From Flavobacterium sp. ZT3R18 (GTDB taxonomy: Bacteria > Bacteroidota > Bacteroidia > Flavobacteriales > Flavobacteriaceae): a stretch of 64,000 bases of DNA. The notes under the pieces are model-generated. The model ran no database searches, was not told where the DNA came from, and saw nothing but the letters and a program-made list of their open reading frames with translations. The stretch spans positions 124,001 to 188,000 of the forward strand of contig NZ_VJZS01000006.1 of assembly GCF_007097385.1 (NCBI RefSeq), written 5' to 3'. The position numbers were made by a program, and so were the translations under genes. Positions 42,701 to 53,700 of the stretch are shown here, piece after piece (position 1 is the stretch's first letter; every line of letters starts with the position of its first letter).

Positions 42701-44011
42701 ACATCTAAAAAGATTTATGTTTATGCAGCAGCTCCACCGCCTAATACTTGTTTTGTTGAATATAGTATAACGGTAACTATTGTGAATACGAAAGTAAATC
42801 CAATTGCAGATACATTCGCTTGTGATACTTATGCATTACCAGCAATTATAGGTCAAGGAGATTATTATACTGCTACTGGTGGACCTAATGGTAGTGGGAT
42901 AAAATTGCTACCCCCATATTTGCCAATAACTTCAACCACCACTTTGTATGTTTACGCAGAGGATAATAATAGAATTGCTTGCTCAGATGAAGATGCTTTT
43001 ACAGTGACAATTTATAAAACTCCCATAGTTGCTCCAATTCTCCCAGTTGTTGTATGTGAATCATATACATTGCCCACATTAATAGCGCCAGCAACAAGAT
43101 ATTTTGTATTGCCTGGCGGGTCTAATGTAGCTAATACTGAAAAGTTTGCGGGAGATTTAATCGCTTCATCGACTACTGTTTATGCTTATGCAGATGTTGG
43201 TACTCTAACAACAAAATTATGTTATGACGAAAAGCCTTTGGTTATTACTATAAAAAACAAACCGATACCAAACATTACACTTCTCCCAATATGTGTTGAT
43301 GTAGATACAGGAATCATAAATGACTCCTATGCTACCAGTGGTTATGCGACTCCTTTGTATTCTTTTGATTGGAAAAACGAAGCTGGAACTACATTGGGTA
43401 CTGCTTCTGATTTTTCTACAAAAACACCTGGTAAGTACACTTTAACAGTCAATGACTTGTCAGTTGCTGGGTGTGTTTCTAAAGTAGTCCCTTTTACGGT
43501 GTTAATATCATCAAAACCAGCCAAAGTATCTTTCACAACAAGCGGATGGTTTTCAGATAGTCAAACCATTAAAGTTGATGCGGTTCCATATCCAGGATAC
43601 GAAAGTAACTTTTTGTATGCAATAGATAATGATATGCCGCAAACGAGTAATATTTTTGTAAATGTTAGTTCTGGTACTCATGAAGTTACAGTTAGTGATG
43701 CCAATGGTTGTGGATCTACCCCAATACCTATACCCATTAAATTAATCAGTAGCCCAAAAATGTTTACACCAAATGGAGATGGTTATAATGACCAATGGAG
43801 TATAGTAGGATTGCAAAATCAAGATGATCCAAAAATATTCATCCTTGATCGATACGGAAAAATAATTAAGCAACTTGCCATAAACGGAGATAGTTGGGAT
43901 GGTACCTTTCAAGGACAACCTTTGCCAGCTGATGATTATTGGTTTATGATTTCTTATTTAGAGAATGGAGTTGCAAAAGAATATCGCTCCCATTTTTCAT
44001 TGATACGATAG
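39716..44011 (+). CDS. Large T9SS-secreted adhesin: choice-of-anchor L domain, eight Cys-containing repeats, type B sorting domain
   Basis: 1431 residues. A signal peptide (MKTFILTLMVLISLQSFSQ) is followed by a choice-of-anchor L domain (about 30-275; NGIGYFENANPNFPFEKGVVLTTG and FEFIFASEEYG are its hallmarks). After Ig-like stretches (about 280-580), eight repeats of 70-85 residues occur (about 582-1180), each with C-x-x-Y-x-LP-x-L, YYT-x-x-GG, an I-x-S/T-T-T-x-x-Y-V-Y-A stretch, C-x-x-E and a F-T-V-T-I strand. The C-terminus (FTPNGDGYNDQW ... LPADDYWFMISY) is the gliding-motility-associated type B T9SS sorting domain. It is exported to the cell surface, probably for adhesion. It has its own transcription unit, apart from the SprB-like operon after it. 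Confidence 0.9.
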   Translation: MKTFILTLMVLISLQSFSQSITVNTSVYTVDQLVNTVLINSPCVSGTNVTSKTGTDFGSTNGIGYFENANPNFPFEKGVVLTTGDVSKVPSPNTTVLSDGNLVWTGDADLEANLLSQSGITINSINASYIEFDFKPKTSNFDFEFIFASEEYGTSQCNFSDAFAFLLKDLTIGGANENLAVVPAPALPNTPISVETIRDNLYNTNCPSANASFFGKFNGGGFGPAINFNGQTVKMIASATGLDITHTYHIKLVIADGGNNVGYDSAIFFNANSFNIGQNVLGLDYSVANNKGICTGGTLPVLSVGSLSSGTTFVWKKGGVAFSPAQTGLTLDLNSVFPLLSTGSETYSVTYTEPGCVAITDDILVEIYPKLSFKAILPNIYACDIGASTYAFDLTKNTPIIMAGMNPATTPAGMLDDLPASTIVTYHLTNAAAIANTAALSSPYTILNSENGKTIYVRVGSATSPCYEIRSFQLQIVPPPYIAIAPGGTTLCARTLADLRADFDLTSQIALILGPQSSAYNVISFHTTLPSANSNINILATSPTGIIRSASRTVWVRLQNISNVGCFVTTSFQLIVTPLPKVDILPDVVVCSSYTLPTLVNAGNQYWNGLNGTGTQFFAGNSVTTTKSLYVYNKSGSCINQDLFKVTIANLPLIVPASATYCTQYTLPALPYGNYYTQSGGAATSGNTKLVAGTIINTVGPNAIYVWFEDTTVVPSCTKETFFTVTILPFTPLPDYPNQFGCNPYTLPVDPNGGTYYTGINKGLPIIPPGTIISSTKTIYVYKESGSLPLNCTSEKIFTVYIGISNITIPTNVTSCSTYLLPSLVVGEYRTAAAGGGSVVASGTAINSTTALWFHVAGQSCTDNLSFTVTVNISPLPVMVDTPPQCDVYYLPAVAHSGKYYTKSLGTGVVRPVGYPITSTQTIYFYDKVPTGSCYVESSFLVTIDPSPLIDARPIEVLRCNQSYFLDDLKDGEYYEFSGGLSATNPILPAGYEIKTSKKIYVYAAAPPPNTCFVEYSITVTIVNTKVNPIADTFACDTYALPAIIGQGDYYTATGGPNGSGIKLLPPYLPITSTTTLYVYAEDNNRIACSDEDAFTVTIYKTPIVAPILPVVVCESYTLPTLIAPATRYFVLPGGSNVANTEKFAGDLIASSTTVYAYADVGTLTTKLCYDEKPLVITIKNKPIPNITLLPICVDVDTGIINDSYATSGYATPLYSFDWKNEAGTTLGTASDFSTKTPGKYTLTVNDLSVAGCVSKVVPFTVLISSKPAKVSFTTSGWFSDSQTIKVDAVPYPGYESNFLYAIDNDMPQTSNIFVNVSSGTHEVTVSDANGCGSTPIPIPIKLISSPKMFTPNGDGYNDQWSIVGLQNQDDPKIFILDRYGKIIKQLAINGDSWDGTFQGQPLPADDYWFMISYLENGVAKEYRSHFSLIR
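41460..43260 (+). repeat. Eight diverged Cys/YTLP repeats within the 1431-residue adhesin
   Basis: Protein-level repeats beginning VVCSSYTLP, TYCTQYTLP, FGCNPYTLP, TSCSTYLLP, PQCDVYYLP, LRCNQSYFLDD, FACDTYALP and VVCESYTLP. At DNA level they are strongly diverged, unlike the 288-bp repeats of the next gene. Confidence 0.7.
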
Positions 44012-44707
44012 TATAACTATTTGTCGCTTAATTCTTCAATGAACAGCATTTTTAACTTATATTCTTTTAAAACAGATATTTAAAAATCACTCCGACTCCC
44101 AAAGAGTTTAGATTGTGATAAAAAGGTTTACCATATAAGAAATATTAGAAAATATAAGTTATTGCTTTTTCATCCAGCTTAAATGACCTTATATTTCTTA
44201 TATGGTTAAAATTAAATGCTGTTTATTTTAGAATACAGCCCTATTTGTAAATAATGCGATTACTAATTTATTACGCAAGATTTCAAGGATTCCCAAAGAT
44301 TATAGAGAAAGTAAATTTAATTTATTGAAGAAATTTATTGACCAAGTCAGTAAAGTAAATTGGTAATGCAAAAAACTTTTTAAATCCGTGACAAGCGGCA
44401 TATCCCTTATTCCCTTAACTAAATTAAGACTCCTTCTTTAGCTACTGGATCAAATATTTCTATTAATTCAGCGATTTTTTTAATAGTAGTTTTAGATATT
44501 TTATTCCATATGGTATTATTGTTTTCCATTATTTGGAATTTTTTTTCAAAACACACATGCTTCAAGTCTTTGTTAGTCAATTAATTGCTTAACTGGCACG
44601 TGAATTGATTTTTAATTTAAAAAAAAAGGGTTGCGATGAATCAACTATTGTTTTTTGAACATTTTATAAAGTATTTAAATTAATTGGATTTTAAAATTAT
44701 TGATATT
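44012..44707. other. Gap with dispersed element copy 2 and a tiny minus-strand frame
   Basis: 696 bases. Contains the repeat at 44118-44242. A 36-codon ATG frame on the minus strand (44419-44529; MENNNTIWNKISKTTIKKIA and onward, ending EIFDPVAKEGVLI) looks protein-like in composition but matches nothing known; it may be a gene remnant. No clear promoter for the SprB-like gene was found. Confidence 0.4.
44118..44242. repeat. AAGGTTTACCATATAAGAAAT dispersed element, copy 2 (hairpin)
   Basis: Left arm TTTACCATATAAGAAATAT (from 44127) pairs with ATATTTCTTATATGGTTAAA (44191-44210), giving a long stem with a single-base bulge. Blocks are shared with 37808-37890. It lies just after the choice-of-anchor-L adhesin gene. 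Confidence 0.7.
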
Positions 44708-47700
44708 ATGAGTAAAAATATACATTCGGTTTTGCTAAAATGTTGTTTTATACTATTATCTATAAATAGTTATGCACAAACACCAGGTGTTATATATCAG
44801 TTAGCAACTGGTAGTGGTATAACTGTATTAGATCCAAATGGGGATGGTTATATCTCGGCAACAAATGCTGGTTTTTCTACAGACGACCAAGTTCAAAGTG
44901 AGATTCCTTATACATCATTGGTTTTTCCTATGGTGGAGCCTAATAGTGATCTTGGGCCTGGACCAGATTGCGGTTTTACGGATTATGTTGATCAAGGAGA
45001 TCAGGATCCAGTTCAGTCCTATCTGTCTGGAAGTAATAATTGGCTTTTCAGGATGAGAATGGGAAGTACGGCACCTAATTCAAAAAGTTATAGTGTTTTG
45101 ATTGATACTGATGGCAAGTTCGGAAGAACTGGTCCAAATGCAGATCCGAATTATTCCAGTTCAAATCCTGGCTTTGAGATAGAAATAGTATTAGCTACTA
45201 ATTTTGGTGTTTTTGTGTATGATGTAAATAGTATGAATTGTACTCCAGTTATTTCTTATAATAATCCATTAAATATACATTATCAAAAGTCGATTGCACT
45301 CACAACCAGTTGTGGAAATCCAGATTATTTCTATGATTTTTTTGTGAATTTTAATGATCTGATTGCACAGTTTGGAATTTCCACATCAACAGCAATACGA
45401 ATGGTTATGGTTGATAATATGGGAGCCAATAAATCAACGTTATGTAACCCTGCATCTGCCTCTGATATTGCTGGAATAAATGACGCATTGTGCGGAAGTA
45501 TCCTTGAAAATTGTTTTGAGGATATTATAGATAATTATACTCCGTGCGCACCAGGAACGGTATGCCCCGACCGCTCTACTTGTCCAGGTATAAATAGCAT
45601 AAATAGTGGAGCAACTTCTATATCAGGTACTTCAATAGAGGCAAATACTACGGTTATTACGGTTTATAAGAATGGGGTTTCTATTGGTACAACAACTGTA
45701 ACAGCTGGTGTTTGGACACTTAGTGGTATTAGCCCAGCACTCTCTAGTGGGAATGTAATTACGGCTACTGCTACAGCAACAAGCAAAGGGGTTTCGATTG
45801 CCAATTGTAATGCAATGACTGTTACTAGTTGTGCAACAGTAACTTCTGCCCCAGCTTCTGGAGATATTACTCAGATATCAGGAAATAAGGGATATACTTT
45901 AGCATTGACTCGACCAGTTGGAACCATTGTTAGATGTTACTTGCCAAATGGGACTCTTATAAATCCAATAACTTTGTCTTTGGAAGTGCCCTATAATTTA
46001 AATACAGTTACAACCACAGCTAATCCGGAAAATGTTTTGTTTAAATGTCAAACGGGTAATTGTTTTGGGTCATCAGTATATTTTTTTACGTATCAAGAAC
46101 CTGGAAAATGTGAATCAGCAAGAACTTATGATTGTCAATATTCATCAGCAACAGCGACCACCACTCCAGTCATAACTACAAGTCCTATACTTACTTCAAC
46201 TACATCAATATCAGGTACTATTGCTTCTCCGGATAATGTTACGGGGATAACTGTAAGTATAATTTCAAACGGAATACAATTAGGAACTACAACGTCAACT
46301 GCTGGTGGGGCATGGACAATTGCCGGATTGTCTCTTTCTAGTCTTGAATGTCAAACGTATTCATTAGTTGCAATTGCTAGTGGTAAATGTGTGTCTACAG
46401 CTGTAACAGGAACAATAAAAGGAACAGCCTATGCTCCTACGGTAAATAGTCCGCTTTGTTCTACTGGTGCAATCACTAGTGTTTCAGGTACTTCTATCGA
46501 AGCAACTGGCACTTTAATACAAGTATATGAAAATGGAATTTCAGAAGGTGCTACTACTACAGTTTCTGCAAGTGGTACATGGACAGCTTCAACTGGTATT
46601 AGTATTGCACTTGGCAGTATAATTACCGCAAAAGCATCCAGTGCATGTCTTTCGATTAGTAGTGCTTCAAATTCAGTAGTACTTGGTACAAAATCATCAA
46701 ATACTGTTGGCATTTCCACAAGTCCAATATATGAATGTTCAGCTTCAGTAAGTGGTACAGGTACAAATTTAGATGTTGTTACTTTATATATTGATGGAGT
46801 TCAGATTGGGGCTACTACAACAGTTGCAAGTGGTGTTTGGACAATTTCAGGACTTTCCAGCTATTGCGAATTGTATGCTGGGGGTGTAGTAACCGCTACA
46901 GCTTCGACTGGGTCTAATTGTGAGGGTAGTGCTTCAGCAGGTAGTACAGTTGTTTGTGTGTCTCCCTCAAGTAGTTTAACAGTTACTCCTGCTACAGCTT
47001 CGATTTGTTCAGGTTCGACAGTTGCTGTTACAGTTGAAAGTTCTGAAAATGGAATAATTTACCAATTATATAATGGTGCTTCAACAAGTGGTACTTCTAA
47101 ACTAGGAACAGGAAGTGCTATAATTTTGACTTCTGCGACATTAACCAGTTCAACTGTATTAACGGTAAAGGCTTTTAGAATAGGAACTTCGTGTTCTGCT
47201 ACTTTGTCAAATTCTATTGCTGTTACAGTAAACTCAAACCCCACTTCTGCAGTTCTTTCAGGAACAGCTACTATTTGTGGTGGTAATTCCTCAGATTTAA
47301 CAGCAACAGTAACAGGCGGGACTTCTCCATATAATGTTACAATAAACAACGGAGTCGGAACAATTAGTAATTATGTTTCTGGAAGTGGTATTTCCGTTAG
47401 TCCATTTTCAAACACTACCTATGCTATTACATCAATATCAGATGCTAATGGATGTTTGTCTTCTGGAATAAGTGGTACACCTACTATCACAGTGCAAACA
47501 GCACCAACGGCTCCAGTTTCAGCAAGTGCTGATAGAAATAATTTTTGCTCAGACGACACAGGAAATATTAGTTTAAGTGTGAGTGGAGGTTCTGGTTCAC
47601 AAGTCACTTGGTTTACATCGAGCTGTGGCGGAACAGCAATAGGAGTAGGTAATCCATTGAATATTGCTTCGCCAGCAGTAACCACAACCTATTATGCTCG

Positions 47701-50700
47701 TTGGGAAAATGGCTCTTGTTATTCAACTTGTCAAAATATAATTGTGAGTGTTGTTGTCTTACCTTCAGCCCCGATTGTATCGGTAGTAAACAATTGTGAC
47801 GGCACATCGATACTTACAGCCTCAGGTTATAGTGGTAGTTTATTGTGGAGTACATCAGAAACTAGCCCTAGTATTACAGTAACTACGGCAGGGACTTTTA
47901 ATGTAACACAAAGCATTAGTGGTTGTATGGGTATGATTGGAAGTGGAATATCTGCTCCAAAAACTGCACCTTTTGGCGTTTCATCGACAAAAAGTATTTG
48001 TAGCGGTCAAGCAGTGAATCAAGTATTAACAACCAGTCCAGTAATTTTGGGTACTACATTCACATATGGTGTACCTATAGTAACAGGAGGTATAACAGGA
48101 GGAATAGCTAGAAGCGTAGGAAGTACGGCTGATATTACTGATGTTTTATCAAACCCTACAGGAACTGCACAAACGGCATCTTATACTATTACACCGACAA
48201 GTCTTGAAGGATGTGTGGGCTCCACTTTTACAGTAGTAGTTACTGTAAATCCAACACCAATTGGAGTAGCGGCTACGAAAACAGTTTGTAGTGGTCGTCA
48301 AACAGTGAATCAAGTACTAACAACAAGTCCAGTTGTTTCAGGTACAACATTTACTTATGCTGCGCCAGTAGTAACAGGTGGTATAACAGGAGGCAATGAT
48401 CGTAGTACAGGAAGTACAGCAGACATTACAGATGTTCTTGTAAATCCTACATCTATAATTCAAACGGCTACTTATACCATTACACCTACGAGTCCTTTGG
48501 GATGTGTTGGAGCGCCTTTTACAGTGGTTGTAACAGTAAGTCCTGTTCCTGTTTTGACAACTAGTCAAGTTCAAAATTTGTGTTCCAATACTAGTGGTAA
48601 TGTAACGGCAAGTTTAGTATTGACAACTACTCCATTTTTAAGCGGAGCAGGTTTTACTTGGACACCTCCTGTTTTATCGGGAGGAATGACGTATACAGAT
48701 CATGGATTTGGCACAAATACAATCATAGATGATTTTCATAACCCTACAACGCAACCTCAAACTGCAACATATTCTGTAACACCCATTGCATCAGGTCCGT
48801 TGGGGGGGTGTATAGGTAATGTTGATACGGTGGTAATTACGGTTAATCCTAATCCTATTGTTACTGCAGGTTTGGTTCAAACTATTTGTAGCGGACAGAC
48901 GACTAATAGAAGTTTGTCATCTACCACTACAGCAGTGGTTTATAGTTATCCAGTTCCAACTATATCAGGAGCTTCGGGAAATGTTACAGGAGGTACTGCC
49001 AGGTCAGTCCCAAGCACTTTACCAATTTCGGATCTTTTAGTGAATATTACAGGAGTAGTTCAAACTGCTACTTATATGGTAACGGCCTTGATTAATGGCT
49101 GTCCAGGAAATCCTGTTGCTGTAGTAATTACGGTAAATCCAACTCCATCTGGAGTAGTGAGTGCAAAATCTATTTGCAGCGGTCAATCAGTTAATCAAGC
49201 ATTGACTACTAGTCCAGTAGTTTCGGGTACAACCTTTACGTATGCTGCACCAGTAGTTACAGGAGGAGTAACTGGAGGAACAGCGAGAAGCACAGGAAGC
49301 ACAGCGGACATTACCGATGCTTTGGTAAACCCAACAGGCGTATCACAAACCGCCACTTATACCGTTACACCAACCGCTTCTACAGGTTGTGTGGGAGCTA
49401 GTTTTACAGTAACGATTACCGTAGACCCAACACCAGCAGGAGTAGCCGCACTAAAAACCATTTGCAGCGGCCAGTCAATGAATCAAGCATTGACCACTAG
49501 TCCAGTGGTTTCTGGTACGACCTTTACGTATGCTGCACCAGTAGTTACGGGAGGAATAACAGGCGGAAACGCCAGAAGCACAGGAAGCGCAGCGGATATT
49601 ACCGATGTTTTGGTAAACCCAACCGGAGTATCACAAACTGCAACTTATACCGTTACACCAACCGCTTCTACAGGTTGTGTGGGGGCTAATTTTACGGTAA
49701 CCATTACGCTAAATCCAGCACCAGCAGTAGTGCCTGTACTTAAAACCATTTGCAGCGGACAGGTAGTAAATCAAGCATTGACCACTAGTCCAGTAGTTTC
49801 GGGTACGACCTTTACGTATGCTGCACCAGTAGTTACAGGAGGAATAACAGGCGGAAACGCCAGAAGCACAGGAAGCGCAGCGGACATTACCGATGTTTTG
49901 GTAAACCCAACCGGAGTTTCACAAACCGCAACCTATACCGTTACTCCAAGCGCTTCAACAGGTTGTGTAGGGGGTGATTTTACAGTAACCATTACAGTAA
50001 ATCCAAATCCAATAGGTGTACCTGCGCTAAAAACAATTTGTAGCGGCCAGGCAGTGAATCAAGCATTGACCACTAGTCCAGTAGTATCGGGTACGACCTT
50101 TACGTATGCTGCACCAGTAGTTACAGGAGGAATAACAGGCGGAAACGCCAGAAGTACAGGAAGCGCAGCGGACATTACCGATGTTTTGATAAACCCAACA
50201 GGCATATCACAAACCGCAACTTATACCGTTACCCCAACCGCTTCTACAGGTTGTGTAGGGGCTGATTTTACAGTAACAATTACCATAAATCCAACACCTA
50301 ATGGAGTAGCCGCACTAAAAACCATTTGCAGCGGACAGGCAGTGAATCAATCATTGACCACTAGTCCAGTGGTTTCTGGTACGACCTTTACGTATGCTGC
50401 ACCAGTAGTTACGGGAGGAATAACCGGCGGAAACGCCAGAAGCACAGGAAGTGCAGCGGACATTACCGATGTTTTGGTAAACCCAACCGGCGTATCACAA
50501 ACCGCAACTTATACCGTTACTCCAACCGCCTCAACAGGTTGTGTGGGAGCTGATTTTACAGTAACAATTACCATAAATCCAGCACCTAATGGAGTAGCGG
50601 AATTAAAAACCATTTGCAGCGGCCAGGCAGTGAATCAATCATTGACCACTAGTCCAGTAGTTTTGGGTACCACGTTTACGTATGCTGCGCCAGTAGTTAC

Positions 50701-53700
50701 AGGAGGAATAACCGGTGGAAACGCCAGAAGTACAGGAAGTGCAGCGGACATTACCGATGTTTTGGTAAACCCAACCGGAGTATCACAAACCGCAACTTAT
50801 ACCGTTACACCAACTGCCTCAACAGGTTGTGTGGGGGCTGATTTTACAGTAACGATTACGGTAAATCCAACGCCAGCAGGAGTAGCCGCACTAAAAACCA
50901 TTTGCAGCGGCCAGGCAGTGAATCAAGCATTGACCACTAGTCCAGTAGTTTTAGGTACGACCTTTACGTATGCCGCGCCAGTGGTTACAGGAGGAATAAC
51001 AGGCGGAAACGCCAGAAGCACAGGAAGCGCAGCGGATATTACCGATGTTTTGATAAACCCAACTGGAGTTTCACAAACCGCAACTTATACCGTTACTCCA
51101 ACCGCCTCAACAGGTTGTGTGGGAGCTGATTTTACAGTAACGATTACGGTAAATCCAACACCAGCAGGAGTAGCCGCACTAAAAACCATTTGCAGCGGAC
51201 AGGCAGTGAATCAATCATTGACCACTAGTCCAGTGGTTTCTGGTACGACCTTTACGTATGCTGCACCAGTAGTTACGGGAGGAATAACAGGCGGAAGCGC
51301 CAGAAGTACAGGAAGCGCAGCGGACATTACCGATGTTTTGGTAAACCCAACCGGAGTATCACAAACCGCAACTTATACGATTACTCCAACTGCTTCAACA
51401 GGTTGTGTGGGAGCTGATTTTACAGTAACGATTACCATAAATCCAACGCCAACAACCCCAACTGTAACAACATTACAGTCAACTTGCACTATATTGACGG
51501 GAAGTATAACTATAACTGCTCCTATAAGTGCAGGAATGACTTATAGCATAGATGGATCGACATATACTAATACATCTGGTGTTTTTACATTAGTTCCAAT
51601 AGGAGCGTACATAGTAACAGCAAAGAGTATTGATGGCTGTATTTCTTTAGGTACCAATACAGCGGTAAACCCTCAGCCAACTACTCCATCTATTCCAATA
51701 CTTGGTACTATTACACAAGGAATTTGTATGAACACTCTTGGAAGTATAGTTTTAAGCGGATTACCATCTGGAAACTGGATAATAAACCAAAATGGAACTT
51801 ATCCAACAACCTATAGTAGTTCAGGAGGCTCTTATTTAATACCAGCATTAGCAGCAGGTAGTTATGATTTTACAGTAACCAATTCGGTTGGATGTACTTC
51901 AGGAGCAACAGCTAATATAATCTTAAAGAATATTTTGTGTAGCGTAACTGACGCCACTTTAAGTCCTGTAAACGGTTACACAGGAGGTACGGCTGTAGCC
52001 AATGTACTGGCGAATGATAAATTGAATGGTGTAGCAGTAATCCCAAGTCAAGTTGTGTTAACATTAGCAACTGCTTTACCTGCAGGCATTACCTTCAATA
52101 CCAGTACAGGCGAAGTAGCCGTAAATCCTCAAACTCCAGCTGGGACTTACGTTTTTGATTACACTATTTGCGAAGTATTAGATCCAAGCAACTGCAGTAC
52201 CACAACCGTCACGGTAAATGTAGTTGGAGGTCAAACACCAATTGATGCAATTAATGATTCCGCGGCATCTGTTGTAGGAATTAATCAAATAGTTACGGTT
52301 TTAAATGTATTCACTAATGATGTACTTAATGGTGTTCCTGTAAATTCTTCTCTAGTTGTGTTGTCGCAAACAGTAGCAGATTCTTCTGGATTCATGACAC
52401 TAAATAGCGATGGAACAGTAGTTTTGGCTCCAAACACTCCTGCAGGAACTTATACTTTGACATACAAAATATGTGAGATATTAAATCCGTTAAATTGTGA
52501 TACGGCTGTAGTGACAGTATCGGTAGTTGCTCCTACAATGACTGTTGTAACTAGCAGTCTTTGCTTAAATAACACTCCTTATGTGTCTTATACAGTTACT
52601 CCTGATAATTTTACGCCAACTAATTTGCTTACAGTGAAGTGGATTGATAGTGCTAATAATGTAGTGGCAACACAAACCAATTTACCATTAGCAGGTCAAT
52701 TGTTATGGCCTGGAACCGTATTAGATGGGAACGGAAAAACTATCGATTGGCCGGGATGGTTGTTGGTAAATGGTAAATGGATACAAGGCAGTGATGGATT
52801 CGAATTAACAAGACCAGCAGTAACAATGGAATTTTCATTAAATCCAACTCTAAGTCAAATAGTCAATTATCCTCCTGCAACGGCTCTTTGTAATTCAGCA
52901 CCAACTTTTGTTATTGATGCTGTAAATGATTTGGTAACGACAGCCGTAAATCAGCAAGGAGCAGCTTTGGCAGTAATCAATGTTTTTAATAATGATACTT
53001 TAAATACGGTTGGCATTACAGTAGCGGATGTTACAATAGCAGTACTAACCTCCAATCCAAATTTAATATTAAATCCAAATGGAACAATAGATGTCTTACC
53101 TAATACCCCAGCAGGAATTTATACTTTAACCTATCAAATATGTGAAAAGGCTAACAGCTCTAATTGCGATACGGCTACTGTAACTATTTTGGTTCAAATA
53201 CCAGCAATGACATTAATTAAAACCGCTGCTTTGATTGGCTCAGGACTAGCAGGAGAAACTATTACTTACACGTTTACAGTTACTAATACAGGAAATGTTA
53301 CCATCAATACTATAGTTATCAATGATGCATTACTATCGGTTTCCCCAATTGTAGTTGCGAGTTCATTAGCAATTGGAAGTGTGTCTGTGGTCAAAGTAAA
53401 TTATACCATTACACAAGCTGATGTAGACTTTGGCAAAGTAGTAAATTCTGCCATTGCTTCTGGGGTTGATACAAACGGTACTGTGGTGTCTGTTGTTTCG
53501 GATAACGACAATCCTATAAAAGGCGGAGACCGAACAACAGTTGTACAATTGGATCAAAAACCGAGTATTGCAGTAATCAAAAAAGCTGTATTTGATGATA
53601 ACAACGGAGATGGTCTTGCCCAAGGAGGGGAGAGTGTAACTTATAGTTTTAAAGTAACTAATACTGGTAATGTGCCATTGTCTAATGTGATACTTACTGA

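Noticed and set aside
46429..47685. Minus-strand frames inside the SprB-like gene
   Set aside because: Shadows caused by the low-complexity Ser/Thr-rich coding strand.
49158..51461. 288-bp repeats as a non-coding satellite
   Set aside because: The period is a multiple of three, the frame stays open throughout, and the substitutions keep the protein pattern.
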